NCBI GenBank assembly: GCA_018269055.1
Contig: JAFDVI010000010.1
Location: 1-64,000, forward strand
Origin: Acidobacteriota bacterium
GTDB lineage: Bacteria > Acidobacteriota > Blastocatellia > RBC074
Direction of reading: 5' to 3'
DNA: 64,000 nucleotides
In this document: positions 16,388-24,977 of the stretch, piece by piece
How positions within the stretch are numbered: position 1 is the first letter of the stretch
Layout of the letters: the number at the start of each line of letters is the position of its first letter
Notes under the pieces: model-generated
The model's database searches: none
What the model was told of the DNA's origin: nothing
The model's input: only the letters and a program-made list of their open reading frames with translations
Program-made: the position numbers and the translations under genes

Positions 16388-19300
16388 ATGCCCGATCAAA
16401 AAAACTTGACCATAACCTCGCGTGAAAATGCGCCGCGCCCATTGCTTCTGATCGAAGTGCTGGTTGGCGAATATGAGCAGCAGCGCCTGACAAATCCTAC
16501 GCTCCACGCCTTGGAGCCTCCATACAACAATCAGGGCATAAAACTGGAATGTGACAAAATCGCTGCCAAGGCCAGGGTTTTGTTGAAAGACGCCGAGGAT
16601 GATTCGAAAGATTTGTTCAAAGAGTCCTCAGAGGAGCGTTGCGAATTCATCGAAAAAGAAAATGACAAACTGGTGAAGGGCTTTTACCAGCAATTGAACA
16701 AGCATCAAGTTCAACGTGCGGCGCTCTGTTTTTCGGGCGGCGGCATTCGCAGCGCGACTTTCGCGCTTGGACTGATGCAGGGATTGGTAAAGTGCGGCGT
16801 CAAATTGGGGCAGTTTCACTATCTTTCGACAGTTTCCGGTGGTGGATATATTGGCAGTTGGCTGTCAGCCTGGATTCATCGCCAAGGCGTGGAAAGTGTG
16901 GAGCAGGGATTGAAATGTTCATCGGAAGACAAACTGTCGCCCCCTGATCCAGTCCCGACCGGCCCGAACAGAGATTCCTCCGAACCGGAGCCAATTCGTC
17001 ATCTACGCCGTTTCAGCAATTATATGAGTCCGAAGTTGGGTTTGTTTTCCGCAGATACCTGGACGCTGGTTGGCATCTTTTTGCGTAATCTGTTGTTGAA
17101 CTGGACGGTGCTGATTCCGGTACTTGTCGTCGCGCTGGGATTGCCCAGACTGATGGTTTCGTTTGCCTGCTGGGACGCTCCGGCCAATTCGCTGCTAGTT
17201 CAGGCAATGCTTGTCCTGGCATTTCTGACTGGGGTGTTTGGCGTCGGGTATATGGTGGTCAATCTTCCAAGCTGGCGGAAACAAAGCCGTTACCCGGCGG
17301 TTCTGAAAACCGAAGGAAGTTTTTTGTTGCGCTGCTGGGTGATGCTCAATTTGTCGGCTATCGCCGCAGCGCTTTATTGGTCCTGGACGCACATTCCCAA
17401 TAGACGTAGCCTAAGCCCACCTTGGTCGTTTGGTGCGCAATGGCTTCGCACACATCTGCTTACGCCGCTTGCTGAGAATTTCCACTGGCTGGGCGGAGTC
17501 AGTGTTTGGCGAACAGGTTTGTTTTTCATTCTTTTTGGTTTTTTGCTCAGCGCAACAGGATTTTTGATTTGGCGGTTGATCTACGTTCAGCGCTATCCGC
17601 GCAATCCAAAGATTGATTTGCTCGATTTTACGATCCGTGCGCTGGCAGGAGCATTGGGTGGATTGTTGTTGTATGTTGTGGTGATGGTGTTTCAAACACC
17701 CATTACAACGTTCACTCCGTCACCGAGCTCTGCCAGTTCTGCTCCGGCCATTGAACCGCGCAATGTCCGCCTCAATTTGCCGGAATTGCCTGCCAAAATC
17801 GAAATCGCCGTAAGTCCCGAAGCCGCTCCTGCCGCTAAATCAGCGTCGTCGGATGAAAACACGATGCGGGAAATCAGCCAGGAAGCCGGTTTATATGTGA
17901 CACTTGCGCCGCCGTTGTATTTGCTGATGTTTCTGATTGCCGCCACGATTTTCATTGGCTTGGCCAGCACCTACACGAATGACGCTGACCGCGAATGGAT
18001 GGCAAGATCAGGTGGATGGATGTTGATTACAATCTTTGGCTGGAGTGCGTTGAGTGCATTGGTCATTTTCGGGCCAGTTGGTTTGGTCTGGTTATGGGGC
18101 AGGTTCAAAGTGTCCTTGTTGTCCATTAGCACCTTGTCCGGAGTGTTGACGTTGGTCGGCGGTTTCAGCGCCAAGACTCCTGCAAAGGGGAATGATCAAG
18201 CCGGCAAAAGCGCAGTTGGGCCATTGGCGAATGTAATTTCAACCAGTTTGCCGCTGGCAGCGACGATCTTTGCCGTCATCATCCTCGCGGCTTTGTCGTT
18301 AACCACCAGTCATTTGATCGCTGTTTGGCTGCCGACTTTTGGGTCACCCAAGGGGCTGCTTCTCAATTCGCAGGATGCCTTCTGGCATCTCAGCGTGCTA
18401 CAGCAATCCCCTCCTTGGTTGGTTGTGACCGTGATTGGTTTAATTGCTCTGTTTGGCCTGGTCATGTCGCTGTTTGTCAACATCAACAAATTTTCGCTCC
18501 ACGCCGGATATCGCGACCGATTGATTCGAGCTTATCTGGGAGCGTCGCAAGGGGCAAAGCGGCGGCCCAATCCGTTTACGGGCTTTGACGATCTGGATAA
18601 CCTGCAAATGCATGATTTGTTGACGGACATTTTTCGACCCGATGATTTTGCATCGCAACTGGATTTGCTGATTGAAGAGTTGCGACGGCCCCAAACTGCT
18701 GCACGCAAATTTGTCAGTGATGGATTAAATCCGGCAACACGCCAGTTGTTGGCTTGCGCGTTGACATCCATAGACAAAGGCAACGCGAAAGGTGAAGAAA
18801 AGAAACAAGCATTGCGCCGAGCGCTGGCTGATGAGTTCAACCGCATGATCGAAGCCGAAGAATTGTGGGAACACGACGAGTTCAGCGCGTTGAAAACCGA
18901 AGAGATTCAGCAACTCATCACCGCGCAACCGTGGGTTCCGCTGGTGTGGCCGTTTAAGCCAAGGCGGGTATTTGTCGAAAAGCTGCGCATCAATCGAATG
19001 CTGGTTGAGCAGGCATTTGCCGGTTTGATTGCTGAATCCGCCAAATCGGCTGACAAAACCGAGACGATAGCCGCTGTGCGCGATTCGCGCCCGTTGCACA
19101 TTGTCAACATTGCGCTCAATTTGGTCGGCGGCAAAGATCTCGCCTGGCAGGAACGCAAAGCGCAGCCATTCACCGTTTCTGCGCTGCACGCGGGCAGTCA
19201 CGGTTTGGGATACAGACCGGTAAAGTATTACGCCATCAGTCGCCAACAGGACGCAGCGCTTTCGCTCGGCACGGCCATGGCGATTTCCGGCGCGGCGGTC

Positions 19301-20065
19301 AGTCCGAATATGGGATACCACTCTTCGTCAATGGTTACGTTCCTGCTGATGCTCTTTAACGTGCGGCTGGGTTGGTGGCTGGGAAATCCGGGCCAGGCCG
19401 GATGGAAAACCTTCATCAAACCCAGTCCGTTTTTTACGCCCAAACCGTTGATTGCCGAAACGCTGGGAATGACCGATAGCACGCATGCGTATGTTTACCT
19501 GTCCGATGGCGACCATTTCGAGAACCTGGCGTTGTACGAGATGGTACGACGCCGATGCCATTTCATTATCGTCAGCGATGCAGGTGCGGATGGTGATTAT
19601 AGTTTTCACGATCTGGGCAATGCCCTTCGCAAGATTCGCATTGATCTTGGGATTTCTATCGAATTTGAGGATCATGAAAAGATGCCCATTCAGCCACGCA
19701 AACCTGCCGACAAGTTATTCCCAAAGGACGATGAGGGCGTCGGGAAATACTTTGCACTGGCCAAAATCAAGTATTCCGAAGTGGACGAAGTAGTTGACGG
19801 CAAAGAGGCTGAAGACGGATGGATTCTGTACATCAAACCGACGGTCTACGGCATTGAGCCGCCTGACGTACAGAATTACGCCAAAGCGAACCCTACCTTT
19901 CCGCACGAAACCACTGGTGATCAGATGTATAGCGAGTCTCAGTTTGAAAGTTATCGCGCGCTTGGCGAATGGGTGATCAAAACCATTGTAGGAGAAAATA
20001 AAATTGAGAATTTAGAAAGTTTACTCCAAACTCTCCGGATTGGCCCAACACCCGCTCTCAAATAA
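16388..20065 (+). CDS. large patatin-like phospholipase with a multi-spanning membrane insertion
   Basis: 1225 aa. The patatin core is split: the oxyanion motif CFSGGGIRSA (about 114-123) and nucleophile Ser150 in STVSGGGYIGSW are N-terminal, while the catalytic Asp (about 1039) in LSDGDHFENLAL is about 890 residues later. Between them lie several membrane helices (roughly 225-620, for example ILVGLGLP-like and LLLYVVVMVF segments), a Pro/Ala linker and a soluble region at about 730-900. Patatins hydrolyse acyl esters of membrane lipids, so a membrane-embedded lipase is expected. The ATG has GGAG just upstream. A hairpin follows the gene. The substrate and trigger are unknown. Confidence 0.82.
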   Translation: MPDQKNLTITSRENAPRPLLLIEVLVGEYEQQRLTNPTLHALEPPYNNQGIKLECDKIAAKARVLLKDAEDDSKDLFKESSEERCEFIEKENDKLVKGFYQQLNKHQVQRAALCFSGGGIRSATFALGLMQGLVKCGVKLGQFHYLSTVSGGGYIGSWLSAWIHRQGVESVEQGLKCSSEDKLSPPDPVPTGPNRDSSEPEPIRHLRRFSNYMSPKLGLFSADTWTLVGIFLRNLLLNWTVLIPVLVVALGLPRLMVSFACWDAPANSLLVQAMLVLAFLTGVFGVGYMVVNLPSWRKQSRYPAVLKTEGSFLLRCWVMLNLSAIAAALYWSWTHIPNRRSLSPPWSFGAQWLRTHLLTPLAENFHWLGGVSVWRTGLFFILFGFLLSATGFLIWRLIYVQRYPRNPKIDLLDFTIRALAGALGGLLLYVVVMVFQTPITTFTPSPSSASSAPAIEPRNVRLNLPELPAKIEIAVSPEAAPAAKSASSDENTMREISQEAGLYVTLAPPLYLLMFLIAATIFIGLASTYTNDADREWMARSGGWMLITIFGWSALSALVIFGPVGLVWLWGRFKVSLLSISTLSGVLTLVGGFSAKTPAKGNDQAGKSAVGPLANVISTSLPLAATIFAVIILAALSLTTSHLIAVWLPTFGSPKGLLLNSQDAFWHLSVLQQSPPWLVVTVIGLIALFGLVMSLFVNINKFSLHAGYRDRLIRAYLGASQGAKRRPNPFTGFDDLDNLQMHDLLTDIFRPDDFASQLDLLIEELRRPQTAARKFVSDGLNPATRQLLACALTSIDKGNAKGEEKKQALRRALADEFNRMIEAEELWEHDEFSALKTEEIQQLITAQPWVPLVWPFKPRRVFVEKLRINRMLVEQAFAGLIAESAKSADKTETIAAVRDSRPLHIVNIALNLVGGKDLAWQERKAQPFTVSALHAGSHGLGYRPVKYYAISRQQDAALSLGTAMAISGAAVSPNMGYHSSSMVTFLLMLFNVRLGWWLGNPGQAGWKTFIKPSPFFTPKPLIAETLGMTDSTHAYVYLSDGDHFENLALYEMVRRRCHFIIVSDAGADGDYSFHDLGNALRKIRIDLGISIEFEDHEKMPIQPRKPADKLFPKDDEGVGKYFALAKIKYSEVDEVVDGKEAEDGWILYIKPTVYGIEPPDVQNYAKANPTFPHETTGDQMYSESQFESYRALGEWVIKTIVGENKIENLESLLQTLRIGPTPALK

Positions 20066-20124
20066 CGTTGCCGAGGTGTGAAAGGCAAGATCGAAAGAAC
20101 CGCAGGTATAGCGGCTCACTCCCT

Positions 20125-20174
20125 GCAAAAGGCGGTAGCGAGAAGGTAGTCTCCTTCTCGCTACCGCCTTTTGC
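20125..20174. terminator. strong hairpin after the patatin gene
   Basis: Perfect 22-base arms (20125-20146 and 20153-20174) with a six-base loop; the core is GGCGGTAGCGAGAAGG. The arm ends in CCTTTTGCG, so termination is plausible. Such long perfect arms could also be a repeat element. Confidence 0.65.
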
Positions 20175-20200
20175 GTTTGTCCGGAAGGAAATGAGCTTCT

Positions 20201-20572
20201 CTGAAAGTAACTCATCTGTTGGCTAAGGAGGATGGCCCGGCGTACATTATCGCTCGTGTTCGAGCGCGAATGGGCGACGGGCTACTCGGCCAACTAATGG
20301 ATTGCTTTAAGTGTTTGAGCATGTGGGTTGTTGCGCCAATGGCTTTCTTGCTTTTTCAGCGTCCCCTGGACCGGCTGATAAGTTGGTTGGCGATTTCAGG
20401 AGCGGCTTGCCTGCTTGAGCAAATCGGTCAGCAAACGATTTTGATTCCTCCAACTACTTCAGTGGAAGAAGGAGGTCAAAGCAATGGCATGTTGTGGACA
20501 GAAACGACAAGCTCTCAGCAAATCGGTGGAACTTACCACGAGTCCAATCCTTCAGTCCCAGACCGCCGATAG
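20201..20572 (+). CDS. DUF1360-like phage-type protein, start uncertain
   Basis: About 123 aa. It resembles DUF1360 small membrane proteins in the segment THLLAKEDGP, then IIARVRARMG, then CFKCLSMWVVAPMAF, with a hydrophobic helix and LISWLAISGAA. Homology-like sequence reaches back to codon 20195, just after an in-frame TGA (20192). No ATG/GTG is available: the choices are CTG at 20201 (GGAAGGA 11 bases upstream) or TTG at 20219, which would cut the conserved THLL. The ATG at 20191 is one base out of frame. So this is either a rare CTG start or a frameshifted, 5'-damaged gene. It precedes another phage-like small gene. Confidence 0.55.
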   Translation: MKVTHLLAKEDGPAYIIARVRARMGDGLLGQLMDCFKCLSMWVVAPMAFLLFQRPLDRLISWLAISGAACLLEQIGQQTILIPPTTSVEEGGQSNGMLWTETTSSQQIGGTYHESNPSVPDRR

Positions 20573-20786
20573 CAATCTGGGGATTGGCAGAGATCAACCC
20601 GGCCATATAGCTGTCGGATCGTCTCAAAACACAGTCCTCATTCGTTACTTACAAGGTTCGCCGTTGTACATCAGGGGAGCGGTCACCGGCAGGCAGTACT
20701 TGTTTTCGGCGGCTCAACCTGTTCTGGCTGTGGATGCGCGAGACGGAGACGGTTTTTTGAAATCACGCAAGATTCGTCGTGTGTAA
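20484..20786 (+). CDS. small phage-like conserved hypothetical protein
   Basis: 100 aa, starting MACCGQKRQA with a good GAAGGAGG (20467-20474) upstream. The C-terminal half, VLIRYLQGSPLYIRGAVTGRQYLFSAAQPVLAVDARDGDG, has the beta-rich look of small phage structural or head-tail proteins that I associate with DUF1360 neighbours. It overlaps the end of the DUF1360-like frame by 89 bases in another frame. Function is unknown; prophage-remnant status is an inference. Confidence 0.6.
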   Translation: MACCGQKRQALSKSVELTTSPILQSQTADSNLGIGRDQPGHIAVGSSQNTVLIRYLQGSPLYIRGAVTGRQYLFSAAQPVLAVDARDGDGFLKSRKIRRV

Positions 20787-20792
20787 ACACTA

Positions 20793-20829
20793 CTGGCTCC
20801 TGCCGGAGAGGTTTTTCGTCAGGAGCCAG
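20793..20829. terminator. terminator between convergent genes
   Basis: Arms CTGGCTCCTG (20793-20802) and CAGGAGCCAG (20820-20829) enclose GGTTTTTCG. Placed between the small phage-like gene (plus) and the BMC gene (minus). Confidence 0.6.
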
Positions 20830-20871
20830 AGTCGAAATGATTGCCGCAAATCAAAATCAGCCCGCGCAAAA

Positions 20872-21195
20872 TCAGGTAGACGGATTGACCGAACCGCTGA
20901 TCGGTTTGCGCGTGGTTTCGCCTGTGTGCAGAACTGGCAGGCCTTCATCCACTTCACCGTGAGGGCGTGGAATGACATGGGTGGAAACAACTTCGCCGAC
21001 CTTGCGTCCGGCGGCGGCTCCAGCTTCGACGGCGGCTTTCACTGCGCCGACTTCGCCGCGCACAATGGCGGTGACCAAACCCGCGTCAACTTTTTCCCAA
21101 CCAACCAGCTTGACGTTGGCGGCTTTGACCATTGCATCTGCGGCTTCGATCATTGCCACCAAACCGCGACATTCAACCATTCCTAAAGCTTCCAT
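20872..21195 (-). CDS. orphan bacterial microcompartment shell protein (BMC-H, EutM/PduA-like)
   Basis: 107 aa. The single BMC domain is clear: [52 protein letters not shown] and the C-terminal [12 protein letters not shown], the canonical hexameric shell signature with the PRPH loop near the pore. The tail after 88 is extra. Start taken at 21195 (AAAGGT upstream), not the 30-codon longer frame. BMC-H hexamers tile protein shells around ethanolamine, propanediol or carboxysome enzymes, but no such enzyme, BMC-T or BMC-P pentamer gene is in this window. The gene is solitary; the partner locus must be elsewhere. Confidence 0.93.
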   Translation of the reverse strand: MEALGMVECRGLVAMIEAADAMVKAANVKLVGWEKVDAGLVTAIVRGEVGAVKAAVEAGAAAGRKVGEVVSTHVIPRPHGEVDEGLPVLHTGETTRKPISGSVNPST

Positions 21196-21511
21196 ACAGA
21201 CCTTTCTGAAACAGGGAATTGAATTTTGCGCAGATTGTAGCCGATCAATTGCAGCCTGACCAACTCCGACGACCTGGGGGCGCATACGATTCCATTTTGT
21301 TTTCCTCGCACACGAAATGGGTTGAGGGGGTGATAGAGCAAAATTTGCAGCTTACATTCTCGTTACTCTAAAGTCTTTCCCTGAAATGAGTTAAAGTTTT
21401 TCTCGGTTTGTTTTAGCGTTTGGCGCGCCAAATGCCTTTAGGCAAAACGAAAGGAGACCTGGTATCAGTTGCAGTTCCGCAGTCTGATGGACTCAGGTGA
21501 TTGATTTGATT
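21196..21511. other. intergenic region between divergent BMC and Arg/Asp-rich protein genes
   Basis: No gene is seen. It contains AAAGGAGACC (about 21449-21458), a ribosome-binding-like sequence without a following start codon in a useful frame. Presumed to hold both promoters. Confidence 0.4.
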
Positions 21512-21904
21512 ATGAAGAAAACCATTATTGCTTTAACCCTCGCATTGGGATTCGTCGTTACTGCTGGTCTGTCGAGTCAGGCTTCCGTTCAGGCTCAATG
21601 GCCGTGGGGACAAAATCGCCGTATTGATCGTCGGGATGATCGCCGAAATGACCGTCGAGATGATCGTTGGGATCGCCAGAATGACCGTCGGGATGATCGT
21701 TATGACAATCGTCGCTACAACAACCGGGATTACGATAAGGGATTCCGCGATGGACTGAACAGAGGACAGGAAGATATGCGGGATCGTCGTCGGGCCGATC
21801 CAAACAACTCCAGCCATTACCGCAGTGGAAACTCGTCTTATCGCGAAGGCTTCCGTAAGGGCTATTTCGAAGGCTATCGCCAATATGGCGGTCGCAGGTG
21901 GTAA
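21512..21904 (+). CDS. exported Arg/Asp-rich protein
   Basis: 130 aa from the ATG at 21512 (signal peptide MKKTIIALTLALGFVVTAG). The mature part (about 30-80) is a run of alternating Arg/Asp dipeptides (RRDDRRNDRRDDRW), then KGFRDGLNRGQEDMRDRR and a REGFRKGYFEGYRQYGG tail. The YxxGFRxGxxxG repeats occur in small exported Acidobacteria and Bacteroidetes proteins of unknown role. High opposite-charge density suggests an extended, self-associating chain. A terminator follows directly. Confidence 0.75.
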   Translation: MKKTIIALTLALGFVVTAGLSSQASVQAQWPWGQNRRIDRRDDRRNDRRDDRWDRQNDRRDDRYDNRRYNNRDYDKGFRDGLNRGQEDMRDRRRADPNNSSHYRSGNSSYREGFRKGYFEGYRQYGGRRW

Positions 21905-21927
21905 TTGCTCTGCAAGACAGCAAAATA

Positions 21928-21964
21928 AAAAAGCCGCTGAAGAAAAAAGTCAGCGGCTTTTTTT
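21928..21964 (+). terminator. rho-independent terminator
   Basis: AAAAAGCCGCTGA (21928-21940) and TCAGCGGCTTTTTTT (21950-21964): a GC stem followed by seven T. Serves the Arg/Asp-rich gene, and through the A-run also the convergent phosphoesterase gene. Confidence 0.85.
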
Positions 21965-21979
21965 GCTTGGAAAACGAAA

Positions 21980-22870
21980 TTATCGTTTGATTGTGTAGGA
22001 GTCAATCAGCCTGCCATCGGCGGCGATGGCTTCGACTTTCATTTCGTTTTCGGTTGCTTGAACGATCAGAAAAGAATTGACCATATCCTCACCCGCTGCC
22101 ATTAGCGAAGACTGCCTATTCAGCGAGCGTTTTTTGATCTCACCGCTGGCGCCTTCGGTAAAGTATTGCACGCCTTTTTGCGGCTTGACCCGTTCGTAAC
22201 TGTGAGCATGGCCGGCAAAGACTGCGTTGACGCCATATTTGACGTAAAGCGGTTCCAGTTGTGCGCGCAGCCCTTTGTATTCGCTGTGCATTTTTGACGA
22301 CGAATAAATCGAATGATGGCAAAAGGCGACCTTCCACCGCGCCTTTGAATCTTTCAGCTTTCCTTCCAGCCAGCTTAACTGTGTTTCGTCCATCAGATTT
22401 GAATCGAGGGCAAAAAACTCGATTTGGTTTTCTTTGTCGCCTTTGGTGAAGTTGTAATAACGCCTCCCGCCCATGTTGAAATTTTTATAGTTGGTCTGAA
22501 ACTCCAAACCCTTGATGATGTCGTGATTGCCCAACGTGGCGTAAAACTTTACTCCGGCGTCAAGCAGTTCCTTGTACGGTTCTTCAAAGTGCGAACCGAT
22601 TTTTTCCTTTTCACCTTTTTCGTAAATGTTGTCGCCAAGCATCAGGACAAAATCGAAAGGGGTTTTCAGGCGTTGTTTGATCATTTGCTGGGCAACGGCC
22701 TGTTGGGCGCTGTCCGCTGTACCGGTGTCGCCAATTACCGCAAAGATGATTGGCGCTGTATCCGAAGAATCTTGAGCCGTTGCACCCTGTGCTTTAGCTG
22801 ACGGGGAAAATAAGCAGATAAAAACAATTGCGGCAAACAGCGCGCGGAACTTCGAAAAGACAGTTTTCAT
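21980..22870 (-). CDS. exported metallophosphoesterase (purple acid phosphatase-like)
   Basis: 296 aa with a signal peptide (to about 27). Dinuclear-metal motifs in order: AVIGDTG, LMLGDNIY, TLGNHDI, CHHSIYSS and GHAHSYER, matching the calcineurin/PAP family (D-x-G-D-N-GNHD-H-GHxH). Likely a periplasmic phosphatase or phosphodiesterase. The start lies 8 bases after the stop of the PLD-like gene, so the two probably form an operon. The substrate is unknown. Confidence 0.9.
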   Translation of the reverse strand: MKTVFSKFRALFAAIVFICLFSPSAKAQGATAQDSSDTAPIIFAVIGDTGTADSAQQAVAQQMIKQRLKTPFDFVLMLGDNIYEKGEKEKIGSHFEEPYKELLDAGVKFYATLGNHDIIKGLEFQTNYKNFNMGGRRYYNFTKGDKENQIEFFALDSNLMDETQLSWLEGKLKDSKARWKVAFCHHSIYSSSKMHSEYKGLRAQLEPLYVKYGVNAVFAGHAHSYERVKPQKGVQYFTEGASGEIKKRSLNRQSSLMAAGEDMVNSFLIVQATENEMKVEAIAADGRLIDSYTIKR

Positions 22871-22878
22871 TGTTAGAG

Positions 22879-23733
22879 CTACTCCGTTAAATCCTTGATC
22901 AAATCGCCCCAGTCCAGCACGAAAATCAGGAAAAAGCTTTTCAGCGCTTCTTTGTCATCCGTAATCAAACCGACTTCTCGACGCTGGTCGAGTTCAACCT
23001 TACGCAGGCTTTGGCTGCCGAAAAAGACTTGTTTGCCGTCGCGAATGATTGCCTGGGTATGCAACCGAATGAGCGGCATCGGGCGAACTTCGATTCCTTT
23101 GATGGGTTTGCCGGTCATGCCGATGACTTTGATTTCGACGCCAGCCCTGGCTTGGTTTTCCAAAAGTTTGACCATTTGCGAGTCATTGAGTTTGCCGTCG
23201 TAAATCAACAATTGTTTTTCTGCGCTCTGGATAAAAGCAGACAGTTTTTTGCGTGAATTGATCGGGCTAATGACAAAATGTTCGGCTTCGACTTTAGGGG
23301 ATTTTCGGGCGGCGTCGGCATTGAACAGACGAACTGCCTCGCGGACCAATTGTTCATCTTCAGTGATGACGCCAAAACTGCGGCTATGATGAATGTCCAA
23401 AAAAGAGAAGTTGAAGGTCAGCAAAAAAAGCTGGCGACGGTCAATGATCATCACTTTGCTGTGATAACGAACCAGGTCTTCGGCGGTGCGCGTGACCTGC
23501 ACGTTTCTTTCCGACAATCGCTTTGCCAGCTTTTTGATCTCTTTCAGGTCTTCTTTGTTGGTGTGCGTGATCAATGCATGCACGCGAACTCCACGCGCGG
23601 CAGCGGCAACCAGCGCCTGTTCAATTTCAAGCCGATCAAGCCTGTAAATGACGATCTCAATGCTTTCTTTGGCTTGGTTGATGCCTTCCAGCAACGGTTC
23701 AATGCCGTCGCGCGGTTGAATGATAACGTGCAT
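22879..23733 (-). CDS. phospholipase D-like (HKD) domain protein
   Basis: 284 aa with two PLD halves. The first HxKxxxxD is intact (His91, Lys93, Asp98 in YHSKVMIIDRR); the second is H225-x-Q227-x4-D232 (LHTQAIIRDGK), with Gln replacing the catalytic Lys. It is therefore a modified PLD. It has no obvious signal peptide and lacks a strong SD. Possible roles are phosphodiester transfer or hydrolysis on lipid or nucleic acid, or a non-catalytic second lobe. First gene of an operon with the phosphoesterase. Confidence 0.82.
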   Translation of the reverse strand: MHVIIQPRDGIEPLLEGINQAKESIEIVIYRLDRLEIEQALVAAAARGVRVHALITHTNKEDLKEIKKLAKRLSERNVQVTRTAEDLVRYHSKVMIIDRRQLFLLTFNFSFLDIHHSRSFGVITEDEQLVREAVRLFNADAARKSPKVEAEHFVISPINSRKKLSAFIQSAEKQLLIYDGKLNDSQMVKLLENQARAGVEIKVIGMTGKPIKGIEVRPMPLIRLHTQAIIRDGKQVFFGSQSLRKVELDQRREVGLITDDKEALKSFFLIFVLDWGDLIKDLTE

Positions 23734-23810
23734 TTCAAAAGCGAAGGGGGAACTTTAAGATCATTGATGTCCCCCAAATCCGTTGGACAGTGATCAGTTC
23801 CCCGGTCAGA

Positions 23811-24851
23811 TTACCTTCCTACTGCAGAATTCAACTCATTGATTTTCTGGCGAATTCGTCGTGCAAACCCTTCGGTTTCGGCAGGCGAGGCGCCAGCAGC
23901 CTTGAAAGCATCGCGGATTTGGGCATCGGTCAATTGGCCAATGATGCCTGCAAACCATCGAGCATGTTCGACAGGAACAGATTTGAGCGAACCGCTCATT
24001 TTTCCGCTGTAATGTAATTTGACGTGGCCGCCGGAAACCCCATCCAGAAACGCTTGTCGGTTGTAATCGTCAAGGTCCCATTTGGTGTGAGAGGTGAAGC
24101 CGCCCATTTTGCCGAATGATCCGCCCCAATCCGCTACCAGGTACCAATCAATGACTTTTCCTGCGTCATCAAACATTCCCAGGACGTTATTGTTCGTATT
24201 TTTGGCGTCCCAATTGTTCAGCAGCGTGTTGAGGATCGCTAGGCCGGACAATTCCTTGCTGCCTTTGAACGGATTGCTGTCCCAATCCCAATTGATGGCG
24301 CGGCGAGCAATATCGTCAGGGCGTTTTTCAAACATGCCGTTGGCGAACGAACCATCAGAGCCAACGAATTTTTTGGCGCGCCCCAAACCCGAGACTCCAT
24401 TCACTTTTCCGGAAGGAATGAAATAGCTTTCTTCAACCATGTACCCGCAAGCCCAGACGATACGGCTGGAAGCGACTTCGGAGTGTACTTCTTCATCAAA
24501 TTTGATGTTCCATTTGACGCCATTGGCATCGAAGATTTTGATCTTGGGATTCGTTCCGGTGACGTCTTCCTTGTCGAATTGAAAAGGAGGTTTGGGCATG
24601 CCATCCGGACTGCCAATGCCGTAAAACAGATTCAACGAAGCAATGTTGCCACGATTTTCCCAGATGGCAGGCGTACCTGGGGCGGTCGGGGCGGAAGATG
24701 ATTTTTTGCTTTTCTTCGATTCTTTTTCGCCCTTATGTTTCTTTTGCGCATTTACGCTAGTGGCAGATGTGACTGCGAAACCAGCCAGTGCCATACAAAG
24801 CGCCAACGTGAAAGAAAACAGCGCGGATAAGCGATTGTGCCGATAACTCAT
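23811..24851 (-). CDS. exported protein with a protein-kinase-like motif set
   Basis: 346 aa, signal peptide to about residue 36, then a Lys/Ser-rich linker. The body carries, in order, WNIKF (Lys117) with nearby Glu (121/125), the loop LNNWDAKNTNNN (Asp215, Lys217, Asn222) and VADWGGSFG (Asp241). This order and chemistry echo the VAIK-Lys, catalytic-loop D-x-K-x4-N and DFG of kinases, or of HipA/CotH/Fam20-like atypical kinases. No established family is recognised, so kinase activity is a hypothesis. The start has a good AGGAGG. Other roles remain open. Confidence 0.65.
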   Translation of the reverse strand: MSYRHNRLSALFSFTLALCMALAGFAVTSATSVNAQKKHKGEKESKKSKKSSSAPTAPGTPAIWENRGNIASLNLFYGIGSPDGMPKPPFQFDKEDVTGTNPKIKIFDANGVKWNIKFDEEVHSEVASSRIVWACGYMVEESYFIPSGKVNGVSGLGRAKKFVGSDGSFANGMFEKRPDDIARRAINWDWDSNPFKGSKELSGLAILNTLLNNWDAKNTNNNVLGMFDDAGKVIDWYLVADWGGSFGKMGGFTSHTKWDLDDYNRQAFLDGVSGGHVKLHYSGKMSGSLKSVPVEHARWFAGIIGQLTDAQIRDAFKAAGASPAETEGFARRIRQKINELNSAVGR

Positions 24852-24977
24852 TGAAACGACCTCCTAAAGTTTTGGTTCAACGGGGCGCAGGTAGATTTAC
24901 AAGGAATTAGTTCGTAGCTGTGGTTTCGACCTCTGGCAAATGGAACACGCCTTCAGTCTTAAAGATGGCTACAAGCT

